Assembly (NCBI GenBank): GCA_050305515.1
Contig: JBNLFL010000015.1
Span: forward strand, 39,291 to 103,290
Direction of reading: 5' to 3'
Length of the DNA stretch: 64,000 bases
From: JAFGUB01 sp050305515
Lineage (GTDB): Bacteria; Campylobacterota; Campylobacteria; Campylobacterales; Sulfurimonadaceae
Each line of letters starts with the position of its first letter. The first letter of the stretch is position 1. This document shows positions 9,228 to 17,010 of this stretch, one piece after another. A model generated the notes under the pieces. It saw nothing but the letters and a program-made list of their open reading frames with translations, was not told the DNA's origin and searched no databases. Both the position numbers and the translations under genes were made by a program.

Positions 9228-10732
9228 TGTTAGAAGCTGTAAATATCTCATTTGATTCGCTTAACCTTGTGACATTGGCACCAATGCTAATTGCCATTGT
9301 CGGTGCGCTGACGATTTTGACCATTGACCTCTTTAAAGAGGGTATGCACAAATCGCTGTATGTCATGATCGCTTTGCTCTTCTTGCTGCTTGATCTGGGA
9401 TCACTTTTCAATTTTATTGAATTTTTCAGTACGAATGGTACGATGCTCGGCTTCTTTGATGTAATGCTGATTGACGGACTGGCGATTTTGTCCCAGTTGA
9501 TCATTGTCATTGTATCGATGCTGTTTATCCCGCTTTCATTGACTTCGAAACGGTTCCATGAGTACAACTATCCGGAGTACTACGCGCTCTTTCTGTTTAT
9601 GATTGCAGGCTTCCAGTTCATGGTGGCATCAGACAATCTGATACTGATTTTTGTTGGACTGGAAACGGCATCGCTGGCACTTTATACCCTGATTGCGATG
9701 CACAACCGCTCCAAATCGTTTGAAGCGGCGGTCAAGTACTTCACTATGGGGGCGCTGGCTGCAGGTTTCTACTCTTTCGGTGCCATGGTCTTTTATGCGC
9801 TTACAGGATCGGTGGAGATCAATCAGATCGCTACGGTACTGGCGGCTGACGGTTATGCCAATATCGGTTTTATTCTTGTCGGTGTCATTTTTATGCTGGC
9901 AGCGTTTGGTTTCAAACTTTCACTCGTACCGTTTCACACCTGGACGCCTGACGTTTATGAGGGTTCAAGTGCGGCGCTGGCCGGTTACATGTCGATTGTT
10001 CCGAAAATTGCCGCTTTCGTTGTCGCAATGCGTCTGTTTGAGTTTCTCGTTCAAAGTGGTGTTGTCTGGTTGGAAGTGATTCTCTACGCTGGTGTCATCA
10101 TCACGATGACGGCTGCAAATATCTGGGCGCTCGTTCAAACCGATGTCAAGCGTATGCTGGCATACAGTTCCATTTCCCATGCCGGTTTTGCAATGGCGGC
10201 CATTTTGATCGGTACGACTCAGGCCAACTCCGCACTCTTTATGTACTGGAGCCTTTTCGTTTTCACCAACCTTGGTGCTTTCGCCATGCTTTGGGTCAAC
10301 CGACAAAAAAAGCTCCTGCCGGGACAAAGTTCGGATCACCCGTATGAGAAGTTTGCGGGTCTCGTGCACACCATGCCTATGGCGGCTGTGATGATGGCGC
10401 TCTTTATGCTCTCACTTGCAGGAATCCCGCCGTTTGGGCTCTTCTGGGGTAAACTCTACATGATTGGTTCTGCGGTCAGTGCGGGTTACACGGTATTGGC
10501 ACTCATTATGGCACTCAACTCCGCTATTGCCGGATATTACTATCTGAAACTGATTGTCTACATGTTTATGCGTGATCCTCAGGTTCAGGAGAAGCAGTTC
10601 TATATGATGAATGCCTCACTCTCACTCAAAAGTATCATCGGATTGGCTGCTGTTGTGACTATTTTCAGTGTTATCGCGGTGAATCCGCTGATGGAATTCA
10701 TTACGGCAATGGTGTATAATAGCGGCTACTAA
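9227..10732 (+). CDS. nuoN: NADH-quinone oxidoreductase subunit N (NuoN)
   Basis: 501 residues, the third antiporter-like subunit and the last gene of the complex I operon. Diagnostic features are FVGLETASLALYTL with the conserved glutamate, KYFTMGALAAGFYSFGAM, KLSLVPFHTWTPDVYEGSSA with the channel lysine, and AYSSISHAGF. It is separated from the next gene by only 25 bases, which contain a TTACATGTAA palindrome and a strong AAGGAGG sequence, so transcription probably continues into the PflA-like gene. Confidence 0.97.
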   Translation: MLEAVNISFDSLNLVTLAPMLIAIVGALTILTIDLFKEGMHKSLYVMIALLFLLLDLGSLFNFIEFFSTNGTMLGFFDVMLIDGLAILSQLIIVIVSMLFIPLSLTSKRFHEYNYPEYYALFLFMIAGFQFMVASDNLILIFVGLETASLALYTLIAMHNRSKSFEAAVKYFTMGALAAGFYSFGAMVFYALTGSVEINQIATVLAADGYANIGFILVGVIFMLAAFGFKLSLVPFHTWTPDVYEGSSAALAGYMSIVPKIAAFVVAMRLFEFLVQSGVVWLEVILYAGVIITMTAANIWALVQTDVKRMLAYSSISHAGFAMAAILIGTTQANSALFMYWSLFVFTNLGAFAMLWVNRQKKLLPGQSSDHPYEKFAGLVHTMPMAAVMMALFMLSLAGIPPFGLFWGKLYMIGSAVSAGYTVLALIMALNSAIAGYYYLKLIVYMFMRDPQVQEKQFYMMNASLSLKSIIGLAAVVTIFSVIAVNPLMEFITAMVYNSGY

Positions 10733-10735
10733 GCC

Positions 10736-10745
10736 TTACATGTAA
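10736..10745. repeat. TTACATGTAA palindrome between nuoN and pflA
   Basis: Exact copy of the dispersed 10-bp palindrome, placed 3 bases after the nuoN stop and just before the pflA ribosome-binding sequence. With flanking bases it becomes a 12-bp perfect palindrome (CTTACATGTAAG). Function unknown. Confidence 0.9.
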
Positions 10746-10757
10746 GAAGGAGGAGAT

Positions 10758-13121
10758 TTGCGATACCTGCTGATGCTCCTTCTTCTGCCTCTACTCCTCA
10801 ATGCGCTTGAATTGAGTGTACAGAGCGGTAAAGAGGAGAATCGTGACTTCTCGCTACTGCATCTGAAAGATTCGGAGTTGTTTCTCTGCGAAGCGCAAAA
10901 AGATGACTTTGATGTTACTACGTCTGTTATCTGTGCTTTTTCAAAACGTCCCATACATCCCCTCTCAAAAATTGAAAACAGTTTTTTCACAGTGAACTCC
11001 AAACTTCAGGATAAGACTTTTTTTATTGTCATTACTCCAAAAAAGAAGATGGAGCTGTACAGTCTGCTGTTTGATCTGATTGAGGATGATGAGGTCTATC
11101 AGGTTCAAAATGATCGCTCAAAACACTGGGTTGTGGTAGGTTATGATGAAACGCTGCCGTTGTTGAAACCGTTGGATCGCCAAAACAGCAGTTTGAATCT
11201 GCCCATACCGTTTGCAGATACGCGCCACCCCTATGTTGGCGGTCTTGATATGTTGGGAAACCCCATTCATATGACCCGGGTCAAAGATGTTTCGGATTAT
11301 CTCAGTATCAAAAAATCGTATCAGGAGCGTGATTATACGAAAGCGCTCTCACTGATTACGGAAGTGCTGAACGAGTATCCCGATACGATCTTCAAAAGCG
11401 AGCTGATACTCTATCAGATCCGCTGTTACCATGAACTTGGACAGTATGAATCATTGATTCAGAGTGGTAAAGAGTTTATACGTGAGTATTCTGCCGATCT
11501 GAACATGGCTGAAGTGCTTGTAGACATTGCCCATGCCTATTCCAAAGTCGCCATGTATACCGATGCGGATTACTTTTTTGACCGTCTTTTTGACGAACAT
11601 GCCGATAGTGATTTTGCCCATCGGGGTATGATTTATAAAGGCGAGCAGTTTGAGTCGTCGGGTTATGGCTCCAAAGCGGTCATGTTTTATGAAAAAGCGC
11701 TTTATGAAGCGAAAGACAGAACCATTGCTTCTACTGCGGCTTATCATCTGAGTCAATATTATCTGGACGTGGGACAGGCAAAAAAAGCGGCTGGCTATGC
11801 CGAGATGATATTGGGCGGTAATCGAAATTTCTTTTCAAACACCATGGACAGCTCCATTGAAATGGCACTCAAGTTCGCATCGAACAACCATTTCAAAATG
11901 GCTGCCGACATTGCGGGAGCGCTGCTTGAGAGCATGGAGCGCTCAGACGACAATTATGAAGAGTTGTTGAAAAATCGGGGCATGTGGCTGGCTGAGACCG
12001 ATGCGAAAGAGGAAGCAGTCGAAGCGTTCAATACCTATCTCTCAAAATTCCGTTTCGGAGAATATGCTGAAGATATCAAACGCGCAAAAGATGCGCTTTT
12101 CTTTGATGTCAATGATGAGAACAGCTCGCAGCGTCTGAGTGAATATGAGATGCTGATGCATAAATATGAAGGCGACAGCATTGCCAAACGCGCACTGTAC
12201 GAAAAGGCGAAACTGCTGCTTGAAATGCACGAATATGATGCTGTCCTGCAAATCAAAGCGGCACTCGAGGCGCTTGATCCGACGCTTTATGAGGATGTCG
12301 AAACGATAATTCAAATGGCGGCATTGGGACTCATTGAAGTGTCACTCGAAAATAAAGCGTGTGAAAAAGTTGTGATGCTTTCTGAAAATTATGACATCAA
12401 TCTCTCTGCAAAATGGGATGAAGGGCTCTATGAGTGTTTTATGGCAGCAGGCAATTTTGAAGCTGCCAAACAGATCGCGACGTCGCATCTGCAATCAAAG
12501 GTTTATGATGAGCGTGTCGCATGGCTTGAACGCTATCTGAAAATAGATTTTTCTCTCGGCAACTATACAGCGGCATCGGATGCGGCACGGGAGTTGATTG
12601 CCCTGCATGGAAAAGAGCGCGATGATCTCAACGGTCCTGTCTATCGGCTTCTCTTTGATGCGTCACAGCGTCTGGGTGATTCTGACGGTATGATTGATGC
12701 TATCGCCAGGATTGAACGTACTTATGGTGTGGACTACAACGATATTGAACGCTATACCCAAATGGTAACAGTTGCAAAAGACAGAAGTGATGATGTGATG
12801 CTCGAGAATTTTGCCGCCAAGGTGATGGAGTTGCAAAAGCGTGCGCAGAGCTTTACGCAAACTCCCTATATCGAGTTTACCCTGACTCAGGCGTTGATTG
12901 ACGATGGTAAAAATGCACAGGCGCTGGAAGTGCTTTCAAGCCTCAGTGACCGGAATATCAGCAATGCCAAGCGTGCGCGACAGTATTACCTTATGGGAAC
13001 GCTGTATCAAAAAGAGAAAAACCCCACGGCATCACGAACTGCATTTGAAAAGAGTATCGCGGCAGATACGAATTCCTCATGGGGAAAACTGGCAACGGAT
13101 GCATTGAAGCTGATCCGCTAG
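10758..13121 (+). CDS. pflA: PflA-like flagellar motor TPR protein
   Basis: 787 residues with an N-terminal secretion signal (LMLLLLPLLLNALE) and a long helical body of repeated TPR-like units from about residue 180 to the end (for example YHELGQYESLIQSG and EKALYEAKD). Length, architecture and position directly after nuoN match PflA of C. jejuni (about 788 residues, also beside nuoN), a periplasmic component of the flagellar motor disk needed for rotation. The assignment rests on this architecture and gene order. The start is taken as TTG 10758 because AAGGAGGAG at 10747-10755 is ideally placed and the signal peptide begins there; ATG 10772 would cut into the signal. Confidence 0.8.
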   Translation: MRYLLMLLLLPLLLNALELSVQSGKEENRDFSLLHLKDSELFLCEAQKDDFDVTTSVICAFSKRPIHPLSKIENSFFTVNSKLQDKTFFIVITPKKKMELYSLLFDLIEDDEVYQVQNDRSKHWVVVGYDETLPLLKPLDRQNSSLNLPIPFADTRHPYVGGLDMLGNPIHMTRVKDVSDYLSIKKSYQERDYTKALSLITEVLNEYPDTIFKSELILYQIRCYHELGQYESLIQSGKEFIREYSADLNMAEVLVDIAHAYSKVAMYTDADYFFDRLFDEHADSDFAHRGMIYKGEQFESSGYGSKAVMFYEKALYEAKDRTIASTAAYHLSQYYLDVGQAKKAAGYAEMILGGNRNFFSNTMDSSIEMALKFASNNHFKMAADIAGALLESMERSDDNYEELLKNRGMWLAETDAKEEAVEAFNTYLSKFRFGEYAEDIKRAKDALFFDVNDENSSQRLSEYEMLMHKYEGDSIAKRALYEKAKLLLEMHEYDAVLQIKAALEALDPTLYEDVETIIQMAALGLIEVSLENKACEKVVMLSENYDINLSAKWDEGLYECFMAAGNFEAAKQIATSHLQSKVYDERVAWLERYLKIDFSLGNYTAASDAARELIALHGKERDDLNGPVYRLLFDASQRLGDSDGMIDAIARIERTYGVDYNDIERYTQMVTVAKDRSDDVMLENFAAKVMELQKRAQSFTQTPYIEFTLTQALIDDGKNAQALEVLSSLSDRNISNAKRARQYYLMGTLYQKEKNPTASRTAFEKSIAADTNSSWGKLATDALKLIR

Positions 13122-13127
13122 GAAAGA

Positions 13128-13137
13128 TTACATGTAA
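13128..13137. repeat. TTACATGTAA palindrome between convergent genes
   Basis: Exact copy lying in the 23-bp gap between the end of the pflA-like gene and the end of the convergent SnoaL-like gene. No other feature is visible in the gap. Confidence 0.9.
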
Positions 13138-13144
13138 AGATGGT

Positions 13145-13537
13145 TCACGCCAGTTGTTTGTGCAGGGCGTTGAGGTCCCCAAGAACATTGATAGAAGCAA
13201 TTTTTCCCTGTTTAAACTGGAAAAACGAAGCACCTGAGTAGCAGATACGACGCCCTGTCGGGGCATAGTCGAAGAGCTGTCCTTCGTGGGTGGCTGTGTA
13301 GGTCACGTAAACCGCGGCCAGAGAATCTTCATGAACGGTGATCTCTATGGCATGGTAGAGATTCGGAAAGGCATGAATCAACATATGGGCATACTCTTTA
13401 AAGCCTTCGATACCGTTGGCTGTAATATCGAGAGATCCCCGAAAGCGAATGTCGGTATCCAGCAGTGTTTCCGCTTTTGAGAAATCCTTGCTGTTCCACA
13501 TATCGTAGTAGGCACGTACCAGTTCTTTATTATTCAT
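13145..13537 (-). CDS. SnoaL-like / ester cyclase family protein (NTF2 fold)
   Basis: About 130 residues. The pattern N-x-x-LV-x-x-YYDMWN near the start, GIEGFKEYAHMLIHAFPNL in the middle, and an alternating beta-strand C-terminal half ending GDLNALHKQL is typical of SnoaL-like polyketide-cyclase/ester-cyclase proteins of the NTF2 superfamily. Members bind small hydrophobic ligands, but the substrate cannot be deduced here. ATG 13537 is preferred; a TTG at 13546 would add three residues. It is the second gene of a two-gene unit; the upstream small gene ends at 13543, a 6-bp gap from this ATG. Confidence 0.75.
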   Translation of the reverse strand: MNNKELVRAYYDMWNSKDFSKAETLLDTDIRFRGSLDITANGIEGFKEYAHMLIHAFPNLYHAIEITVHEDSLAAVYVTYTATHEGQLFDYAPTGRRICYSGASFFQFKQGKIASINVLGDLNALHKQLA

Positions 13538-13542
13538 GATCC

Positions 13543-13791
13543 TCAATCTTTGTAGTGTTGCTTGTGCGGGAATTTCTGAACACTGACGTAGTCGTCTTCA
13601 TCCCACCCCTCAAAATCATCATAGGCATCATAATCGACTGTGAAGATTTTTTCATAACCGCGTTTGACCAGTTCGGCATCGAGCATTTCGGCATCGAGCC
13701 CCAGTGTTTCGCAAAGTTTTACAATTTCGGCAATATCAGCCGAATCAACGCCGCCCATTTCCATTTCCAATATAACATCAGAAATTTTCAT
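13543..13791 (-). CDS. small acidic protein of unknown function
   Basis: 82 residues, strongly acidic (VDYDAYDDFEGWDEDDY near the C-terminus), with a helical N-terminal half (MKISDVILEMEMGG). I do not recognise a domain. The ATG at 13791 is preceded by GAGGAA at a suitable distance. The same frame stays open upstream to 14019, but that part has odd composition and overlaps the oxygenase gene, so it is unlikely to be translated. It lies upstream of the SnoaL-like gene on the same strand and is probably co-transcribed with it. Confidence 0.6.
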   Translation of the reverse strand: MKISDVILEMEMGGVDSADIAEIVKLCETLGLDAEMLDAELVKRGYEKIFTVDYDAYDDFEGWDEDDYVSVQKFPHKQHYKD

Positions 13792-13918
13792 CGGTTCCTC
13801 TAAGACATTAACAAGTAAAAGACTACTTGGGGTAATCAGGATGGCATCATGCCAACCGCCGCCGCAACAACTGAAACGTATCGTTTCAAAAAAAACTCCG
13901 CGGGAAACCGCAAATGAG
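13792..13918 (-). promoter_or_regulatory. structured leader before the small acidic protein gene
   Basis: Between a candidate promoter and the ATG at 13791 lie about 127 bases with several inverted repeats. In the direction of transcription there is a short GC-rich hairpin (GCGG TTTC CCGC) followed closely by eight T residues, then TGAAACG/CGTTTCA (13872-13888), then a TGGCATGATGCCA palindrome. This could be an attenuator or riboswitch-like leader; I recognise no known class. Confidence 0.35.
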
Positions 13919-13924
13919 TGAAAA

Positions 13925-13955
13925 ATTATACTTGTTTTTTCCCCAATTTTGTCAA
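13925..13955 (-). promoter_or_regulatory. candidate sigma-70 promoter (minus strand)
   Basis: On the minus strand TTGACA (13955-13950) and TATAAT (13930-13925) are both perfect matches but separated by 19 bases, slightly longer than optimal. It reads toward the small acidic protein and SnoaL-like genes and overlaps the very end of the oxygenase gene by 4 bp. Confidence 0.5.
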
Positions 13956-14650
13956 GTAAGCGCGTTATGCCAGCGGACGAGTGTGAGTCGATATCCGGAA
14001 CGGACGGCTTTGACTTCATGCGAGAAGATGGGATTACTCGGAAAAACGATCATGTCTCCGGCTTTGGGTCTGAGTGTTATTACTGCTCCTGTGGCATCAT
14101 AAAGATAGTTAAAGCAGAGCTCTCCGCCTTCAAATTCGGTAACGGAGTCGATGCCGGAACCATGCGATGTTGCAAAGAGAACGGTTGTTATCTTGCGCTC
14201 GGGTGCTACCAGATTGAATCCGACCGTATGGCCTTCGGCATCAACGAGTTCATTGGAATCATCAGCGTGTTTAACATAAAAACCGCCCTCCGTGTACTCC
14301 AGTGCCTGGACCTCGGTCGCTGTGGTAAGCGGTGTATTGAAAAAACGTTCAATAGCAGGCTGATGCATTTCAAATGCGTGATGATAGGTCTCCAGCAGCA
14401 AGTCGGGCAGGGCGTGGATGGCAGTCTTTCTTATGTGCTCGTTGACATCGGCAACGATAGCACCCTGGTGGGAAGTTTTAATACGGGCCTGTTCGCTTTG
14501 TGAATGTTCGGCACAGTGACGGGCAATCGCATGAACACTCTCCGGCGGTATGAAACCTTCGATTAACAGGAAGGGAAAATCCTGATAGGGATTGGGTAAA
14601 AGACGGTTTTGAAGCTTGAGTCCTGCAATGAAATCATCGCAGAAAACCAT
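13952..14650 (-). CDS. 2OG-Fe(II) oxygenase (prolyl 4-hydroxylase-like)
   Basis: About 232 residues. The double-stranded beta-helix oxygenase signature is visible: an H-x-D iron-binding pair in YVKHADDSNE, a GGELCF strand, then FPSNPIFSHEVKAVRSGYRLTLVRWH with the distal histidine and the arginine that binds 2-oxoglutarate. The family hydroxylates protein prolines or small substrates using O2, Fe(II) and 2-oxoglutarate; the substrate is unknown here. ATG 14650 is chosen; a TTG at 14668 would add six residues, and neither has a strong ribosome-binding sequence. Confidence 0.8.
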   Translation of the reverse strand: MVFCDDFIAGLKLQNRLLPNPYQDFPFLLIEGFIPPESVHAIARHCAEHSQSEQARIKTSHQGAIVADVNEHIRKTAIHALPDLLLETYHHAFEMHQPAIERFFNTPLTTATEVQALEYTEGGFYVKHADDSNELVDAEGHTVGFNLVAPERKITTVLFATSHGSGIDSVTEFEGGELCFNYLYDATGAVITLRPKAGDMIVFPSNPIFSHEVKAVRSGYRLTLVRWHNALT

Positions 14651-14974
14651 GTTGCTGATTTGTACCAAATAAGGCGTCCTGACGTCCCGAAATAGATGGA
14701 TGGAAGCGTGGTGGAACCTCCTGTTTCAGGAGCCGGAAAGTTTATTTTCCTTAAGTTCTTTTTTAGCTTCAAACGATTTATTTGGGAGTATAATTTTGAC
14801 GCGGGTGAAACGTAAATAGATAGGAATCACCGATGCTGCTTGGCGGTTCGCATCGATGATAACCTGATGACCCCATGAGAGTGTTGTCGTGTCAGGACAG
14901 TTATTAAAACTGTAACTGCATCCTAACACAAAAATCTTATTGCCAAATTAAAAAAACAATGGAGAGTCTGTTAG
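14651..14974. other. non-coding spacer, 324 bp
   Basis: No convincing gene. A 67-codon frame on the minus strand (14929-14726) has only a GTG start, no ribosome-binding sequence and no recognisable domain. An inverted repeat CTCCTG TTT CAGGAG lies at 14718-14732. The region must hold the promoters of the divergent oxygenase and Cys-rich peptide genes, but I see no strong -35/-10 pair. Confidence 0.5.
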
Positions 14975-15196
14975 ATGAGCCTCAAATCGTTAGTGAAATC
15001 GATGATGGTCGCTGCCCTGATTTTAAGCCCACTGGCTGCAGAAGAGACAGATAAAGCTGCACAGTGCGACCAAAGTTATGAAGCGTGTCTGAAAAAGTGC
15101 GATGAAGCCGAAAATGCTTCTGAAATGTGCTATGAAACCTGCGACAAGACCTATGAAAGTTGTCTTCAGGGCGCTCAGCAAACTCCTGAATCCTGA
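14975..15196 (+). CDS. small secreted Cys-rich protein with mirror-symmetric cysteine spacing
   Basis: 73 residues: an N-terminal secretion signal ending about ALILSPLAAEE, then a charged helical segment with six cysteines spaced C-x6-C-x3-C-x9-C-x3-C-x6-C. The spacing is palindromic and suggests a helical hairpin held by disulfides, reminiscent of twin-CX3C proteins, although sequence kinship is not claimed. It would be periplasmic or exported. I recognise no named family. It is a single gene, followed by miaA on the opposite strand. Confidence 0.7.
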   Translation: MSLKSLVKSMMVAALILSPLAAEETDKAAQCDQSYEACLKKCDEAENASEMCYETCDKTYESCLQGAQQTPES

Positions 15197-15222
15197 GAAC
15201 TGAACCGGGATATATCCCGACA

Positions 15223-16116
15223 TCAGGATAATACTGCCGCTGCCTGTTCCATAAGGGAGTGCGGTGTGCAGTGAATCACCTCTTCAAACTGATTGTTATT
15301 GAACGTCTGCTGGCGCTTTGCCAGTTGCGCCGTGTGCGTGATGATTTTCTCCACCATCTCCTCTTTACATGTAAGCCCGTCAAGATACTCCAGGACTTCA
15401 GAGATGCCTATTGACTTCATGCTGTTGGGGCGACGTCCGTAGCGGTGTTCCAAACGGGTGACTTCTTCAATGAGGCCTGCATCAAGCATGTTGCGGGTAC
15501 GCGCTCTGATGCGTTCTCTAAGCAGATCGCGATCGATGTCGATGTTGAAAACAGGGAGTCTTTCAATGATAGGGCGGGGCGGATTGGCGGCGAACCAGGC
15601 TGAAGGCGTCTGTCCCGTCTGAAGGTAGAGGTGAAGCATTTTTTCAATGCGGTAGCTGTCATGAATATCAATATGATGCATGTATTCGGGGTCCAGTCCC
15701 CTGAGCAGTTCATACGCCTGCGAGAGATGACAGAGCATGCCGCGTGCTTCGCGTTGTGTGGCCTCGCTGATTTGCGGTATCTGGGAGAGACCGGTCATTA
15801 AGGTTTTGAGATAAAAGCTGCTGCCGCCAACGATGATGAGGTTCTTGCCCTCACGCTCGGTCTCTGCTTTGCAGCTTTGATACAGGTCGATAAAAAGGGC
15901 GACACCGAAAGTCTCATTCGGATAAAGCAGATCAATACCGTAGTGCGGAATGCCCGCACGCTCTTTTAAAGAGGGCTTTGCCGAAGCGATGTCAATCTCT
16001 TTGTAAATGCTCAGCGAGTCAATGGAGAGAATATTGGCATTGCAACGCTCTGCCAGTGTAATGGCGGCATCGCTTTTGCCGGATGCGGTAGGGCCGATAA
16101 TTGCGATCTCTTTCAT
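15223..16116 (-). CDS. miaA: tRNA dimethylallyltransferase MiaA
   Basis: 297 residues. Transfers a dimethylallyl group to the N6 of adenosine 37 in tRNAs reading codons that begin with U. The P-loop GPTASGKS is at residues 8-15, followed by the substrate-binding DSLSIYKEIDIASAKP, GIPHYGIDLL and VGGSSFYLKTL motifs. C-terminal MKSIGISEVLEYL and LAKRQQTFNNN match the family. Length is close to the typical 300. It carries a TTACATGTAA copy in its coding sequence near the 3' end. Confidence 0.96.
   Translation of the reverse strand: MKEIAIIGPTASGKSDAAITLAERCNANILSIDSLSIYKEIDIASAKPSLKERAGIPHYGIDLLYPNETFGVALFIDLYQSCKAETEREGKNLIIVGGSSFYLKTLMTGLSQIPQISEATQREARGMLCHLSQAYELLRGLDPEYMHHIDIHDSYRIEKMLHLYLQTGQTPSAWFAANPPRPIIERLPVFNIDIDRDLLRERIRARTRNMLDAGLIEEVTRLEHRYGRRPNSMKSIGISEVLEYLDGLTCKEEMVEKIITHTAQLAKRQQTFNNNQFEEVIHCTPHSLMEQAAAVLS
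15365..15374. repeat. TTACATGTAA palindrome inside miaA
   Basis: Exact copy within the miaA coding sequence, read as Leu-Thr-Cys-Lys-Glu in a non-motif part of the protein. Confidence 0.9.
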
Positions 16117-16140
16117 AGGCGCATTATACTAAAATACGTC

Positions 16141-17010
16141 ATGCGACACATGAGCGTTTTTCTGTTGGTACTGATGTTTGGCGGATGTACACCAATGATT
16201 TTTCATCCCGATGCCTATCGCTATGCCGAGGTGAAAAGTCACCGAAGCGAGGTTTTTGGTTTTGAATCGTTTGACGGTACGCAGCTTGAAGGGATCTGGG
16301 TGCATGCCCGAACCGATCCGCACGGGGTGGTATTGATTGCCCATGGCAATGCCCAGAACTACAGCGCTTTTATCGGTGAGTGGATCTGGCTTGCAGAAGC
16401 AGGATGGGATGTCGTGATGTTTGATTACAGGGGTTTTGGAAATTCGCAGGGTACGCCGGATCTGCAGGGAAGCATAGAAGATACGCGTGCTGCCATAGCG
16501 TGGGTCGCATCGCGGGAAGAGAGGCCGTTCATCCTTATCGGACAATCGCTTGGCGGTGCCATGGTACTCAATGCCCTTACATGTAAAGAAGCGCGTCATG
16601 TCCGGCTTGCCGTGATTGAGGGAACCTACGCCGCTTTGGGAGAGGCAGGCCGTGAGACACTGGCTCGAAATCTGCTGACATGGCCGCTGCAATGGATCGC
16701 GCCGTGGGTTCTGGAGGAACGTTTTGATCCGCTGGATATGCTTGATCGTATTAGTACACCGCTGCTTTTTGTTGCGGGTGCACACGATACGACAATCTCT
16801 CCCAATCACTCCTGGCAGCTTTTTGAGCGCGCATTGAAACCCAAAGCATTCTGGTTGGTGAAAGATGCGGGACATATTAATGCGTTTGCTTCCCGGAAGA
16901 TGCGCAGTGCACTTTTGGAATTTTTGCAAGAACCTGACTTCGACCCGCGTTTCAGCAGCATGAAAATCTATGATAAAATAGCGCCATCAAGCACTAAAGG
17001 CACGCAGTGA
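16141..17010 (+). CDS. alpha/beta-hydrolase lipoprotein
   Basis: 289 residues. The N-terminus (MRHMSVFLLVLMFGGC) ends in a lipobox, so the protein is probably lipid-anchored with its domain in the periplasm. The alpha/beta-hydrolase fold is evident: LIAHGNAQNY (oxyanion region), DYRGFGNSQG, nucleophile elbow GQSLGG, an aspartate in GAHDTTISP and the catalytic histidine in DAGHINAF. It resembles the YfhR/BEM46 (ABHD13-like) group; substrate unknown. It overlaps the prenyltransferase start by 4 bases (GTGA), suggesting co-expression. Confidence 0.85.
   Translation: MRHMSVFLLVLMFGGCTPMIFHPDAYRYAEVKSHRSEVFGFESFDGTQLEGIWVHARTDPHGVVLIAHGNAQNYSAFIGEWIWLAEAGWDVVMFDYRGFGNSQGTPDLQGSIEDTRAAIAWVASREERPFILIGQSLGGAMVLNALTCKEARHVRLAVIEGTYAALGEAGRETLARNLLTWPLQWIAPWVLEERFDPLDMLDRISTPLLFVAGAHDTTISPNHSWQLFERALKPKAFWLVKDAGHINAFASRKMRSALLEFLQEPDFDPRFSSMKIYDKIAPSSTKGTQ
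16577..16586. repeat. TTACATGTAA palindrome inside the hydrolase gene
   Basis: Exact copy within coding sequence, read as Leu-Thr-Cys-Lys-Glu, about 20 residues after the nucleophile elbow. Confidence 0.9.

Noticed and set aside
13872..13888. TGAAACG/CGTTTCA repeat with adjacent A run as a terminator
   Set aside because: On the transcribed minus strand the T run comes before the stem, and on the plus strand an A run follows it, so it is not a rho-independent terminator in either direction.
13792..14019. Upstream extension of the small acidic protein frame
   Set aside because: The frame is open, but composition is odd, it overlaps the oxygenase end, and a well-placed ATG with ribosome-binding sequence exists at 13791.
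13949..14503. 184-codon plus-strand frame opposite the oxygenase gene
   Set aside because: The minus strand carries all 2OG-Fe(II) oxygenase motifs, so this is a shadow.
14726..14929. 67-codon frame on the minus strand in the oxygenase/Cys-rich peptide spacer
   Set aside because: Only a GTG start, no ribosome-binding sequence, no recognisable domain, and it overlaps a likely promoter region.
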